Made by a program: the position numbers and the translations under genes. A stretch of DNA of 64,000 nucleotides from positions 48,481,228 to 48,545,227 of the forward strand of contig CM055901.1 of the NCBI GenBank assembly GCA_029582155.1, written 5' to 3'. The DNA comes from Panopea generosa (taxonomy: Eukaryota; Mollusca; Bivalvia; Adapedonta; Hiatellidae). Under the pieces are notes generated by a model. It was not told the origin of the DNA. It did no database searches and saw only the letters and a list, made by a program, of their open reading frames with translations. Below, one piece after another: positions 22,205 through 33,017 of the stretch; the stretch's first letter is position 1; each line of letters opens with the position of its first letter.

Positions 22205-24936
22205 TTACACAAAGGTAAGTTTTTTTACCAGATCGACTCTAGAAATATCAAAACTTCTTTTGCTTCTGCCAAATGGAACTGGTTCGTCTATCTGTAGCAG
22301 TACATCGCTAAATTTGACCTAAAGCTCATCAGCAGGCATTGTCCATTTGAAATTGGTTTGTTTGGTGTTGCTGGAGTAACTCTTACACTTAAAAGTGATT
22401 TTGAAATCTTTACTCTCTGTATCTACTTCTATAATTTTTCCAATGAACCAATCACCCTCTAGTCTTACAGATACCCAGTCAGTTTCTTTGAGATTGTCCA
22501 CTTCAGAAAATACATATTCATGTTCATGATTGTTTTTATGAGCTTCTTTATCAGTTTCAGTTTCTTTCGATGACGTGTCTGGTCCAGCAAGTTGAGCTAC
22601 TTCATCAGTGTTAGTTCCTTTCAATGACCTGATGTATCTGGTATATCATCTAATTCCACCGGCAACTTAGTTTGTTCAATATGTGGCTTTTCTTTCTGCA
22701 GAAGCTCAGCTACCGTTCCATTGTGGTAACTACCAACCAGACAACTCTCACAACAGCAGGAGGTTACAGTTGTTCTTATCTTTCCTTGTCCAACTGGAGT
22801 AATTGGATATATTTGTAAAGTTCCTTTCACAGGAACTAGTTTCTTGTTCATCTCCGCTATTTCTTCTCTTGATTGGTCACATTCTTCTTTACTGGTGTAT
22901 ATGTATTTCACAGATGTTTGGTACTGCTTTCCCCGTGCAAAAAAGTCAGTTGCGTCTTGTATGATCGTTTTCCCTTGTTTCACTGTAAAATCAGCCATTC
23001 GTTTTGCTGCACCCCTAGACCAACACAAAGAGACAAACTTGCCTGATATCATTCTTGATATTACGTTCTTTCCTTGTTGATTGTTGGTTTTCCATGCAGT
23101 TTCAATTTCATCAACGACATTTGCCATTACAAGCTTTTCTAATACCACTTTTGGTAGCTTTGTTGGAGTGATACCTGTCTCTCTTAATTCTGCTGATTTT
23201 TTTTTTCTTGGCGTCATAAACTTTGGTAGAATATTTTGTTCTGTTAATGTTGAGTTTGAGTTAACATCACCTATTGGTTTTGTGTTTGTTTGTATTTTCG
23301 AGCGTAACCTTTCGTAACGTTTCAATACCGTTTTATACCCCCAGTGCATTTTCTCATTTTCCTGTTTTAGTTTTTCAATTTCAAGTCGATTTAGTGCAGT
23401 AACTCGACTTATTCTTTTCTTGTTCTCTGTTTTGGATCTAGGTTTGGAAGTTTAACTATTTATCGTGACATTATGGCGGTCGACGAACATATATCAGTAG
23501 ATGAACTCACTTCAGTTTCAATGTTTGCGCAACTTGTACTCTGTAGATTATCCTGTTCTTTTTGGCTTTCCAAATTTTGCTTTGCTATTTGTATTCGTTG
23601 TCTGTACAGTTTTACACATTTTTTCACATATTCTCTCCTTGATTTCGTTTCCTTATTAGATCTTTCATCAACTGGAACATAATAACGCTGTTCCTTTTGG
23701 TGATAAAGTTCTCCTTCTTTTGCCTTCTTCCTAGTTCTATACTCCCTCTGTATGTCTGCTCTTGATTTGCCCATGGCTAAAATTAAATTGAGTTGTTTAA
23801 TTAGAGAAGTGATCTTGATAAATTATCTAATTTGGTCAGTATACAGTCGTAAAATTAAAAACTTAAAACTTGGTTACCATATTGGTAATCTTCGTTACCA
23901 CTTAAAATGCAAGCCTATATTCCTATAACATAAATTATATGTCATAATACTTACATATTTCCATTCATGTTGCATCAAATAGAAACTGGTATGTCTTTTG
24001 CGAGTATTTATATAACACATATTTACTTATTTTTAAAAAATACTTAGTAGTGTAGTAAACTCTGTAATCTAAGTTACCAACGCGGAACAGAGGACTGTTC
24101 ATTCAATGACAAATGGAATCGTACAAACTTCCACTTCACTGTACGACCAAGAAAAAGACCATTAAAAAGGTATAATCAACTAAATAATCACCAGAAATGT
24201 CTTTAAAAATATTAAAGTGTTGCATGTAAAAGTCATTGTTCAAAGCTTCTGTAAGCACACTCGTGGTGGCTGCATATGTCTTACCTATCGCAACAAAATG
24301 ATGCTTATATCAGTGTTTATGTCTTAAAATTACGTTACCGACAAAAATTAAGCAAAGAAATGATAAATACCTTTTGTTTGAGCCGATCAATGATTATCGT
24401 CTGCACATTGTTGATGAAGGTCAAAACAGATGCAAATGACGTAATGGGTTAAAAGGGGAATAACTCAGCGACGGATAAAACATTTTTCACGATAGTTTAT
24501 GGTTACACGGTAAGTTATTATGGCAAAAGTGCATTTAAATACACCATTTTGTATAGTTGATTTAACGTAGATTATATTACGTAGACTACAAAGATAGTTT
24601 ATTGCTTCCGGTTTCACCGATGAATTGGATTGATGTGGAAAAATATGTTTTCATTTACTTACCATCACAAACGCTTATAATGGGCACAAACCGTTTTAAG
24701 CGTCATTACTGTTATGATGCAATAGCAAGATTAACGTAGCTTACAGTGTTAACGAAACTCTAGGTACGCAGGGCATGCCGGGACTTAATCTAAGAAAACT
24801 ATAAGAAAGTCTGGCTTAAGAACTTTTTTGTTTGTATAATGATAAATAATTTAGTTTATTTATGATGTATAATCTTAAATAAGTTTATTTAATGTTTTCC
24901 TTTATGCGATTTAGGACCCGATAACGTAGATTACAT
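21451..24936. repeat. Dispersed GTAACGTAGATTACA-like motif, about 10-12 copies
   Basis: Copies, either strand: 21451-21465, 21790-21804, 21811-21823, 21965-21979, 23884-23899, 24063-24078, about 24328-24339, 24563-24576, 24577-24590, 24731-24745, 24921-24936. The best ones are TGTAATCTACGTTAC and ATAACGTAGATTACAT. They avoid the coding part and fall on both flanks. Confidence 0.75.
22205..23774 (-). pseudogene. Broken multi-copy-type gene with basic N terminus, CCC motif and Tudor-like C terminus
   Basis: Starts with a well-placed ATG at 23774 (GCCATGG): MGKSRADIQREYRTRKKAKE, then YYVPVDERS-x5-SRREYVKK, a basic helix-rich N terminus. That frame stops at TAA 23460-23462. A second frame, open from just downstream, reads RLEIEKLKQENEKMHWGYKT (coiled coil), KFMTPRKKKSAEL, SRGAAKRMADFTVKQGKTII, and TSCCCESCLVG. 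After a frameshift near 22625 a third frame reads WVSVRLEGDWFIGKIIEVD, a Tudor/chromo-barrel-like motif. A TAG at 22319-22321 stands where the pattern suggests Trp, then the frame runs on as VKFSDVLLQIDEPVPFGRSK to TAA at 22205. I recall similar uncharacterised, multi-copy proteins in cnidarians and molluscs, usually longer in the middle, so an internal deletion is likely. Function unknown; a transposon-borne role is inferred. Confidence 0.65.
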
Positions 24937-24949
24937 CGAATTATGAGAC

Positions 24950-26074
24950 ATCGTAAAATATTATATAAAACTCATGAAAGTGATTGAAACCTTCTGATTT
25001 TTGGGCAGTGTTTTGTTTCATGTGTCTTCTTTGTAGTGAATACGTTTAGGGAATAACTTATATACAAGCACAAGAAAATTAGTCTAAAATAGTGCATACA
25101 TAAAAGCGACAGATCACTTTTGCTTATTCTGTGACGATAACAGATGTGAAAAATGAACATTCATGTGCACAATTTAGTTTTTGTCTGCAATACATGTACA
25201 GAACAGTTGCTGCCTTCTGTTATAAGATTTTATATTTAAAAAAAACAAGCAGAATTAGAAAGTTACATACTGGGGACACACTTTAAGTAAAAGTGACCAT
25301 TTATTTTGAGAAATAGTGCATAATGTCCTCTCTAGTAATACACTTATTCTGTAAAAGGCATACGTCAAAAAGACTATAATGAAATGACAATCAAAATGTA
25401 AATATGGACACCATGGTTAATGTCATTTTTGTGATACATCTGTGAAATATATATGACTTTATATAGAAAAAGAGAGAATACACAAATTCAACTCATTGTA
25501 CGTATATAGAAATCAGATGAAACCATGTATGGAATACAACTGAAGAAACAATGTTAACAATTGGTTGGTTGATGTTCGATGGAACGCTACAGTTAATTAC
25601 AAAATTAGCATTGATTTAAGTAATACAACAAATTTGAAAAGTAGAAAAACGTCTAGTTATGATAAATGTCCATTTCCAGTCATTGAAACAAATGCCCTTA
25701 TTCATTTATTTTTAAAATTTCAAGTACTGTATCATTTAAAGTATATAGATTCAAAACAAGAAAAACGACCCTTTATCATTTGCTGTCTAAAAAAAGTTTG
25801 ATCAATGGTGCTTCTTTCATTTCAAATTATTGTGTTCCAATAATATTTTTAATGTCTAAGAGCAGGACCTTACTGGTGCCGTCACAGAACAAATTTCCTA
25901 CCTAGAAAAAATGAAATGCAGCTTTAAAAAAACAACCATGCACATTTGTTATAATATTTCACATATTAGTTATTTATTCAAGAAGCTGTGGACGCACTAT
26001 CCTTTAGTCTTCAGTTTTTGTAGTTAAGGTTTTTCTTTTATACTGGTATTTCAAAAATTACTGGTATGCAAGTT
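24950..26074. other. No gene seen
   Basis: AT-rich. A 78-codon frame at 25565-25801 has no recognisable domain or splice context. Confidence 0.5.
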
Positions 26075-27545
26075 TGTTGGAAAACAGACCACATACAATG
26101 ATTGTACATTCGTGTGCACTACTATCTCTACAGCAATTAATCAACAATATCACACACAGTGATTGTACAATTTGTATACTGCTATCTCTACAGCAATAAG
26201 TCAATAATACCACACACAGTGATTGTGCATTCTTGTGCACTACTATCTCTACAGCAATTAGTCAACAATGCCACACACAATGATTGTATATTCTTGTGCA
26301 CTACTATCTCTACAGCAATACCACACACACAGTGATTGTACATTCTTGTGCGCTACTATCTCTACAGTTATTAGTCAATAAAACCACACTCAATGTTTGT
26401 AGATTCTCGTGCACTACTATCTCTACAGCATTTAGTCAATATGATCACACACAATGATTGTACATTCTTGTGCACTGCTTTCTCTACAACAATTAGTCAA
26501 TAACACCACATATTAGTCAATATGACCACACACAATGTTCGTATATTCTTGTGCACTACTCTCTTTACAGCAATACCACACACACAATGATTGTACATTC
26601 TTATGTACTGCTATCTCTTCAGTTATTAGTCAATAATACCACACACAATGATTGTAGATTCTTGTGCACTGCTATCTCTACAGCAGTTAGGCAATATGAC
26701 CATACACACAATGATTGTAAATTCTTATGCACTACTATCTCTACAGCAGTTAGGCAATATGACCATACACACAATGATTGTAGATTCTTGTGCACTACTA
26801 TCTCTATAGCAATATCACACACAATGATTGTACATTCTTATGCACTGCTATCTCTACAGCAATTAGTCAATATGACCACAGACAATGATTGTAGATCCTT
26901 GTGCACTACTATTTATACAGCAATTAGTCAATATGACCACAGACAATGATTGTAAATTTTTGTGCACTACTATCTCTACAGCAATAAGTAAGTCAATATG
27001 ACCACATACAATGATTGTACATTCTTGTGCACTACTATCTCTATAGCAATAAGTAAGTCAATATGATCACACATAATGATTGTACATTCTTGTGCACTAC
27101 TATCTCTATAGCAATAAGTAAGTCAATAAGACCACACATAATGATTGTAGATTCTTGTACTCTGCTATCTCTACAGCAATAAGTAAGTCAATATGACCTC
27201 ACACAATAATTGTACATTCTTGTGCACAACTATCTCTACAGCAATACCACACACAATGATTGTAGATTCTTGTGCACTACTATCTCTACAGCAATTAGTC
27301 AATTTGACTACACACAATGATTGTAAATTCTTGACCACTACTATCTCTACAGCAATAAGTAAGTCAATATGACCACACATAATGAGTGTACATTCTTGTG
27401 CACTGCTATCTCTACAGCAAGAAGTAAGTCAATATGACCACACATAATGATTGTACATTCTTGTGCACTGCTATCTCTACAGCAAGAAGTAAGTCAATAT
27501 GACCACACACAATGATTGTACATTCTTGTGCACTGCTATCTCTAA
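26075..27545. repeat. 60/65-bp minisatellite, roughly 24 copies
   Basis: Core ATGATTGTACATTCTTGTGC then ACTACTATCTCTACAGCAAT, followed by a linker. On the left the linker is TTAGTCAATAATACCACACA-like (60-bp period, e.g. 26161 to 26221). On the right it is AAGTAAGTCAATATGACCAC (65-bp period, e.g. 27011, 27076, 27141). A few short units lack the AGTCAAT part. Frames of 60-132 codons inside are by-products. Confidence 0.93.
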
Positions 27546-27549
27546 TAAC

Positions 27550-27790
27550 ATACTTTGTTTAAATCCCTGCTTGCTCACAGTCTCCGTGATGATCGATATA
27601 TGACATTGCCTCTCATTGCCATTCGTCTCCCACCTCTGATTCAAGTGGGAAAGTTATCAGTAAATTACTGGGATATGTGTGCCCAAGTACTGGTTAACAT
27701 TCCAGGATCCCAGGAAAGAGTGGTTGTGTTAACTTGATCATCTGTTAGCCATTGATGACATAAAAATGACGCTGAACATGCAAACAAATC
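27550..27790 (+). repeat. SINE family S1, copy abutting the minisatellite
   Basis: Begins at GTTTAAATCCCTGCTTGCTC (worn B box), then GATTCAAGTGGGAAAGTTAT, CCAGGATCCCAGGAAAGAGT, CATCTGTTAGCCATTGATGA and a CAAACAAATCAAAC tail. Its 5' end coincides with the end of the array. Confidence 0.85.
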
Positions 27791-28069
27791 AAACCTTCGC
27801 ATTCTAAAAAGTATGAAAAGCAAGCAGTTTGTATATCGAAGTTAGCAAGTACTTTAATTTTTTAATTTGTTGATCTTTTAATTTTCTTTTGTCATCATTA
27901 TATTCTTTTAAATGTTTATCAATATATTCATCGCAATGTTATCATTATTTGTCATTTTTAATATTCCCTGATGCGGTAACACATATTTATTGAGTTTGTA
28001 TTCAGTGATGTTCATATTTTTGTTTGAACTCAGGCCAAATCATATAAAAGGATTTTTTTGTATTGAATC
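27791..28069. other. No feature seen
   Basis: AT-rich linker between the SINE and the R1 repeat. Confidence 0.5.
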
Positions 28070-28880
28070 CACACCGTCCAACGTATACGTTACATAAACG
28101 GCAACTACGCCGCATTTACGGTGATGACTACACACGGTAAAACGGTACTTCCTGTTAATATTGTGCACGCAGTTTGGGCAGTGAGGTGGGAAAACCCCTT
28201 TGTTTTCGTATTATCAATTCGTTTTTAAATCATATATAGCCGATACAGGCGGCATTGTATTTAAGTTCTAAGCGAGCATGTGTTTTTGAATGGAAACATG
28301 GCCGTTTCCTCAAACATTCGAGAAAAGTGACGGAATGAACCACTTTCAGATTGAAAACATGTAATTTACAGATCCATAAATTACTTCGGAAGCAAATCTG
28401 GGACAATTTTATATGTTTTATATTTCTTTTATATATCAATACACCAAGTTATATTGTTAAAAGAATACATGTTGGGGTTATAAAGCTGCTAAACGCCAAA
28501 AGTTGCTTAGTACGTAGCATAAGTAGGTGCCTCGTATATTGTATGCTACATAAGTTGAGACATTGTGTGTCATTCAGCGGTATTCTAATTACACATAATA
28601 CTACTTCTATCCAACTATTTAAGGGTTGTTATTCAGTTTTTAATTATTTATAAACGCCATTATGCGACTACCCCACGGAAGCGCATCCTGTTCCCAATGT
28701 GTTGCTATGTCATAACGTGTTAAACGTGCAACATTTGGCGTCAGATGGGTTTGCGACATTAACGTCTCACACCACTATTACATTTCCCATAGGGCTCAAT
28801 TGAACATGTATGTCCAAAACGCAGCAAAAAATTTGCAGCAATCGTCAGGGCTCAATTTCTTCACTGTTTCAATATATGTA
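28070..28880 (+). repeat. Repeat R1, long copy
   Basis: Begins CCGTCCAACGTATACGTTAC, passes AAAACGGTACTTCCTGTTAA, GCATGTGTTTTTGAATGGAA, AAATTACTTCGGAAGCAAAT, AAGCTGCTAAACGCCAAAAG and ends beyond CCCATAGGGCTCAATTGAAC. The same sequence recurs inverted at 37110-37720, inverted and partly replaced at 33690-34160, and in direct orientation at 35827-36270. No coding frame; probably the terminal part of a larger mobile element. Confidence 0.85.
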
Positions 28881-28892
28881 ATTACATCTGTA

Positions 28893-29165
28893 TTATTGCA
28901 GTTTTTAAAAAGAATAATAGGTGTTAAAAAATCAACGCAGAATGATTTTGTGCATGGTGAATTTGGCAGACTATCTCTTATTTGTCATCGATATACAAAT
29001 AGTATTAAATATTGGTTAAAGATACTGAATGCAAACGATTAAAAATACATTTGAATTATTTATAATATCCTTTAAACTGATTTAGAGGTATATCCAAATA
29101 AGACTTCTTGGGTTTCTTTATTGAAAATTCTTTTATCAAATATAGGTTTTAATATTGCCTGGTTC
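28893..29165 (+). pseudogene. LINE fragment (post-RT region), 5' half of an interrupted copy
   Basis: Reads LQFLKRIIGVKKSTQNDFVH, GEFGRLSLICHRYTNSIKYW and LKILNAND, then with three stops TDLEVYPNKTSWVSLLKILL and SNIGFNIAW. The order matches the region of the 14542-17475 LINE that reads HLKYCKSVLNVRTNTSNVGV, ELARYPLYISRYIRILKYWF and GFAFVW. It breaks off at about 29163 and the matching continuation is at 31085. Confidence 0.85.
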
Positions 29166-29183
29166 TCATTTGCCCCGGGCGCC

Positions 29184-29615
29184 GTGCGATAAATGGGTCT
29201 ACGATTTTTCGTACGATTTTTTAGGCACCGTAGGTGGCTACGGGCAACAGCATGTATTCACATTGTGTATGCAGGCAGGAGCAAAGCCGTACAGAGGCTG
29301 CGCGGAGATTGTACGGAAGATTGCTCCAAGAGCCTACAATTTCCGTACGATTTGTTTTGGCCCCAATGTCCACCTAAAATCTTGCGTTTTCTGCACGATC
29401 AGCGCGGTACCCGTGCAGGGATTGCGCAATGCCACCAACGACATTTCTACGGGCTACGGGCTTACGATTTTTTTTCTCGCTAAACTAAATCGTACAGACC
29501 ACGGCACCCGTGAATCCGTACGAAAATCTCACGACCGCCTCTCGCCTCCGCACGGAGGTCGCACGGAAAGGGCGATACGGGCAGGATACGAGCTCCGTAG
29601 ACCCATCGCAGGCAC
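29184..29615. repeat. GC-rich block with inverted arms
   Basis: Left arm 29184-29203 ends ATGGGTCTACG; right arm 29596-29615 begins CGTAGACCCAT. The interior is rich in TACGG/CCGTA and CGTACGA motifs and is far higher in GC than its surroundings. It looks like a transposon end pair; the superfamily is not determinable. Confidence 0.55.
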
Positions 29616-30986
29616 ATGATGTGTGGCAACGCCAAGGTGCAGGTGTAACGTTAAATAATGACCCCCGTTCATAATATTATGACCAGGGGTCATAATATCC
29701 CTCACACGTAGAAAAATGACCCTCACATAGAATATATAGCCCAATTTTTTTTGCAAAATGCTTAGTTGTAGAGGAAGAAACAAAATTTGGATTTGCTCAA
29801 CCCGTTCTGGAGTTATGGCCCTTTTTTCAAATGGCATCGGCGGGAGATATGGCTGTCATTCGACTGCAGCCCTGGTTGTGTTTTTTTTTAAGAAGTGGTC
29901 CTGGCTTCCCTGGTTTCTTTAAAAACACATTACAACTTAATATATAAGTTGTGGCGGGTATCGTAACAGAAACTTAGTTAACATAGTGTGCAATGGCTTT
30001 GACTGTTATAAAGGGGTATAATTATTGCTCAAGACGTGTTACTTAAAAGCTCTTGAAAAGTGACAAAACTCAACCAAACCTCCAGGGGAATGACTATATT
30101 TCAATATTATACTGAAATTCGAACAACATCTTATTGTCATGGGCGTCACAGGTCATAAAACATGGGACTTCCCCACAACCGATTTGCATATTTTATGCCT
30201 TATATTGATATAATTGTTGACTTTTTCTACTTAAAAACGCCTAAAAAGTGACAAAAATACCCAAAATCCAAAGAAAGATGTCTCTTCAACAATATACTGA
30301 AATTTGAATAATTTCTAACCACGAGGAGCGTCACATGTAATAAAACTACTTGGCTACCCCACAACCGTTTCGCCTATTTTAGGAGGTATATATGAGTGAC
30401 ATATAGGTGACATAATGAAGGTTAATGGTATTTGACATCACTTTCAGGGGTGGCATAAAACATTGTGCTTTTCCACGTATAAATTGCCTTTTTACAATCT
30501 TGCACTCCAGAAAATGAACTATTTTACCGTCAATAGCAATTTTTCGTAATGAGCCCGCGAGCCCATGATATTACGAAATAAGTGCAAAATGTAGGATGCA
30601 ATAACAAAATGATGTTTCTTCTAAAATTTCAGACAAAATCACCATTACTATAAGTTATCCTCCAGCCTAAATATCGGTTCTCTCTATTTCTATAGTAACC
30701 TTAAAACGACTTAGGTATATCTTCTATTATTGTAATACTTCTCTTTAAGTACAATAATGATAATTCAAATGAAAACCCTTTTAAATTTCATTTTTCAATA
30801 GATGTACGTTTATTTCTTAGCGGGGCCTCTAAGTTATACTGCTGTTGTATCAGCTGTAGACGCAGTAGCAGAAACAACAACAACAACAACAACAAATATA
30901 AGCAATAGAAACACGACAGTGACTTGAATTGATATAGTGTACGTTACTAATAGGTTAGGTGGGGTCAATATTTCATGGATAAAATC

Positions 30987-31009
30987 GGGGGGGGGGGGGG
31001 GGGGGGGGG
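30987..31009 (+). repeat. Poly-G run of 23
   Basis: An uninterrupted G tract inside the insertion, flanked by GGATAAAATC and CGTCATTATT. Such tracts are unstable and easily mis-assembled. Confidence 0.95.
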
Positions 31010-31084
31010 CGTCATTATTTTATAAGGGGTGTCAGTATTTTATAGAAAAAGGCTAATTATTCTATATAAAATAATGGGGGTCTG

Positions 31085-31600
31085 TTTACAACGTAACACC
31101 GGATCATCTGAACTATTTTTTTTAACAGTAAAACAACGTATTAGTGATAAATTTATTAAAAGCTGGCATAGTTGTTTAACTCAGTCAACACGCGCAGTCT
31201 TTTACAATAGTATGATTACTTTTAGATTTCAGCCTTATTTAAATTGTATCAAACTTGATAAGTTCAGTAAAGCTTTTCTAAGTTACGACTCTCGTCGCAT
31301 CAATTAGAAGTTGGATACGGCCAATTACAACAGCATTTGACGAACGAAAGTGCAGAGTATGTAATAAATAAAAGGATTAGTAAATAAAAGATTGAATAAC
31401 ATTTTATTATTGAGTATGTGCCATATTCCGATCTGAGAAAAGTTTAAATAAATAAATATTATTGGGAAATACCAAACATGCCTAAGTTTATCAATTTGTT
31501 AAATTCAGAAAACAACAGTACAATAAAAAAAAAATAGTACTTTTATACTTAAAACTTTTCAAATAACAAATATAGCCATACATGTATGATTCACATATAT
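31085..31600 (+). pseudogene. LINE fragment, 3' half of the interrupted copy
   Basis: Reads LQRNTGSSELFFLTVKQRIS, DKFIKSWHSCLTQSTRAVFY and LNCIKLDKFSKAFLS, then in shifted frames KLRLSSHQLEVGYG, ERKCRVCN (first Cys pair of the zinc knuckle) and PKFINLLNSENNSTIKK near the end. Compare KQRLVDNFYQSWYSD, KIRLSSHNL and CTYC in the intact LINE. Stops and frameshifts make it dead. It is a different, older subfamily member than the 14.5-kb copy. Confidence 0.8.
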
Positions 31601-33017
31601 TTCAATTACACTATGTATGGTAGGTAAGATCGTGATGCATTATGTTTGCTTTCTGACATGACTTTTCAATAGTATTACTGTTATACATACAATCTTCTCC
31701 GCTTTCACCCTTGCTTAAATTTAAATTTATTCGATATGATTTATACCATGAAAATAACATTGTATACTGTTTATTATCATTAATAAACCACTGTCTGTCA
31801 TATATTTGTGCATACATCATGTACCAGATGGACCTGTGTGCCTATTAGATATTGGATATAAAAACTATCATATCATATAATGTCGGTTTCGACGCGACAT
31901 TTAACGTAACCACATTGTGCTCTACCCTAGCAAGAGTGCTTGTTTAATACAACACTCAATTGTTTTTGTATTCATTGTGATCATTTATTCATGGATGTAG
32001 GAGCTTTTCAATTATGGGGGCGGCAACCTGAGGAGAGAGTGTATGAGGATGTATAAGATAGTATATGGTGGCCCACCTTACCTGAACATTAAACGAGTCA
32101 CTATATTAATCCCCAGTGTTACAGAGAATTGTACCGAAAACAAGCGAACGGTAAGAAATATGGATGGTTTTGTATCAGAGAAAGTATAAAGAATATGATT
32201 AAGCACACTCCAGAATGAAAGATATTAAATTTAGAAAATCAGACTAATACGGGAATGTACAGAATAAAAAGCTTTAGGATGAAGAACGAAATATTTGGAG
32301 GACAATTCTGAAAGCAGAACAAAGTACTAATAGTGTTTGAAAAAACAGTTATCAAATATGATATCCATTTTAAATATGGACTCAGACCGGTTTATTCAAA
32401 CACAAGAACAAAAAGTTACATTATTAGACATAAGAAGGATAGAGAGAAGACAGTAAAAGGCGCTCAATCCTCCACGACCGGTGATTGTAGCAATTGTAAG
32501 ACAACCACATCCCACTGGATGGATTGACTTCAAATCAATGGGGACTTCAAAATTAGGCTATTCGCAGTACCAGCAAACCGCCGAAACGTATGGATAAAAC
32601 AAACACATTTCGAGGTATTTTATATTTACCAGCAAAAACCTTTAGTCGGTTACAACGATTTGCATAACATAAAACGTATATCAAACGTATGAATTAATTC
32701 TAGTTCCGGTCAACTAGAATGACGCCCCTTTCAAGACCTAACAGCTTTTAAAGGTGTTAACTCTTACACTTTTATTAGGTTCCGAAGTGGTCTAATGGTG
32801 TACGCCTTTGACTGTCACTCAGGATGTTGTATGTTCAAACGACAGTCAATGCTAAAAAAATAATAAAAAAAATATTTTTTTCTTTTATTTATCTTTATTT
32901 TTTTTATTGAAACTGTTACCGGTATTCACCTAACACACTTGAAAAACAAGTCAACTTAAAGCAACGACAAAATCACAACATCTCCCGCAATCCTGTGATG
33001 TAGTATACAAATTGTGT
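31601..33017. other. No gene seen; one tRNA-like SINE head
   Basis: Frames at 31611-31820 (-) and 32333-32527 (+) have no recognised domain. The tRNA-like stretch at 32778-32860 is listed separately. T-rich tract near 32870-32910. Confidence 0.5.
32778..32860 (+). repeat. tRNA-like SINE head with a GTC anticodon-like loop
   Basis: GTTCCGAAGTGGTCTAATGG fits an A box; GTTGTATGTTCAAACGACAG fits a B box. The stretch TTGACTGTCACTCA places GTC at the anticodon position, as in tRNA-Asp. No pairing acceptor stem, so not a tRNA gene; probably a SINE 5' part. Confidence 0.55.

Larger units (their letters stand above)
21118..24949 (-). mobile_element. Candidate DNA transposon carrying a broken gene
   Basis: GTCTCATAA at 21118-21126 and its reverse TTATGAGAC at 24941-24949 bracket a region with the broken gene in the middle and about ten copies of a 15-bp motif on both sides. 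The inverted ends are only 9 bp and no target duplication is visible, so the exact limits are uncertain. Subterminal repeats around a single gene are typical of DNA transposons; that is the inference here. Confidence 0.35.
29166..31084. mobile_element. ~1.9-kb insertion splitting a LINE copy
   Basis: The LINE peptide stops after GFNIAW at ~29163 and resumes with LQRNTGSSELFFLTVKQRIS at ~31090, so 1.9 kb of foreign sequence separates them. The insertion starts with a GC-rich block (29160-29640) and includes TGACCCCC-type phrases at its inner left (29659) and right (31074-31082, in reverse) sides. It may be one element or two nested ones. No gene is seen in it; the 154-, 96- and 102-codon frames at 29155-29837 come from the GC-rich block. 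Confidence 0.6.

Noticed and set aside
21957..22322. 121-codon plus-strand frame
   Set aside because: Runs antisense to the C-terminal part of the broken minus-strand gene and through motif copies; no domain.
26551..26949. 132-codon frame
   Set aside because: Lies inside the 60-bp minisatellite; repeated peptide follows the DNA repeat.
29155..29619. 154-codon frame in the GC-rich block
   Set aside because: GC-rich sequence has few stops; the frame crosses the end of a LINE remnant into a repeat with inverted arms and shows no domain.
32530..32660. THAP-like peptide (LFAVPANRRNVWIKQTH)
   Set aside because: Resembles the F-x-VP ... W motif but the Cys/His ligands are not in place and the frame is short; likely chance.
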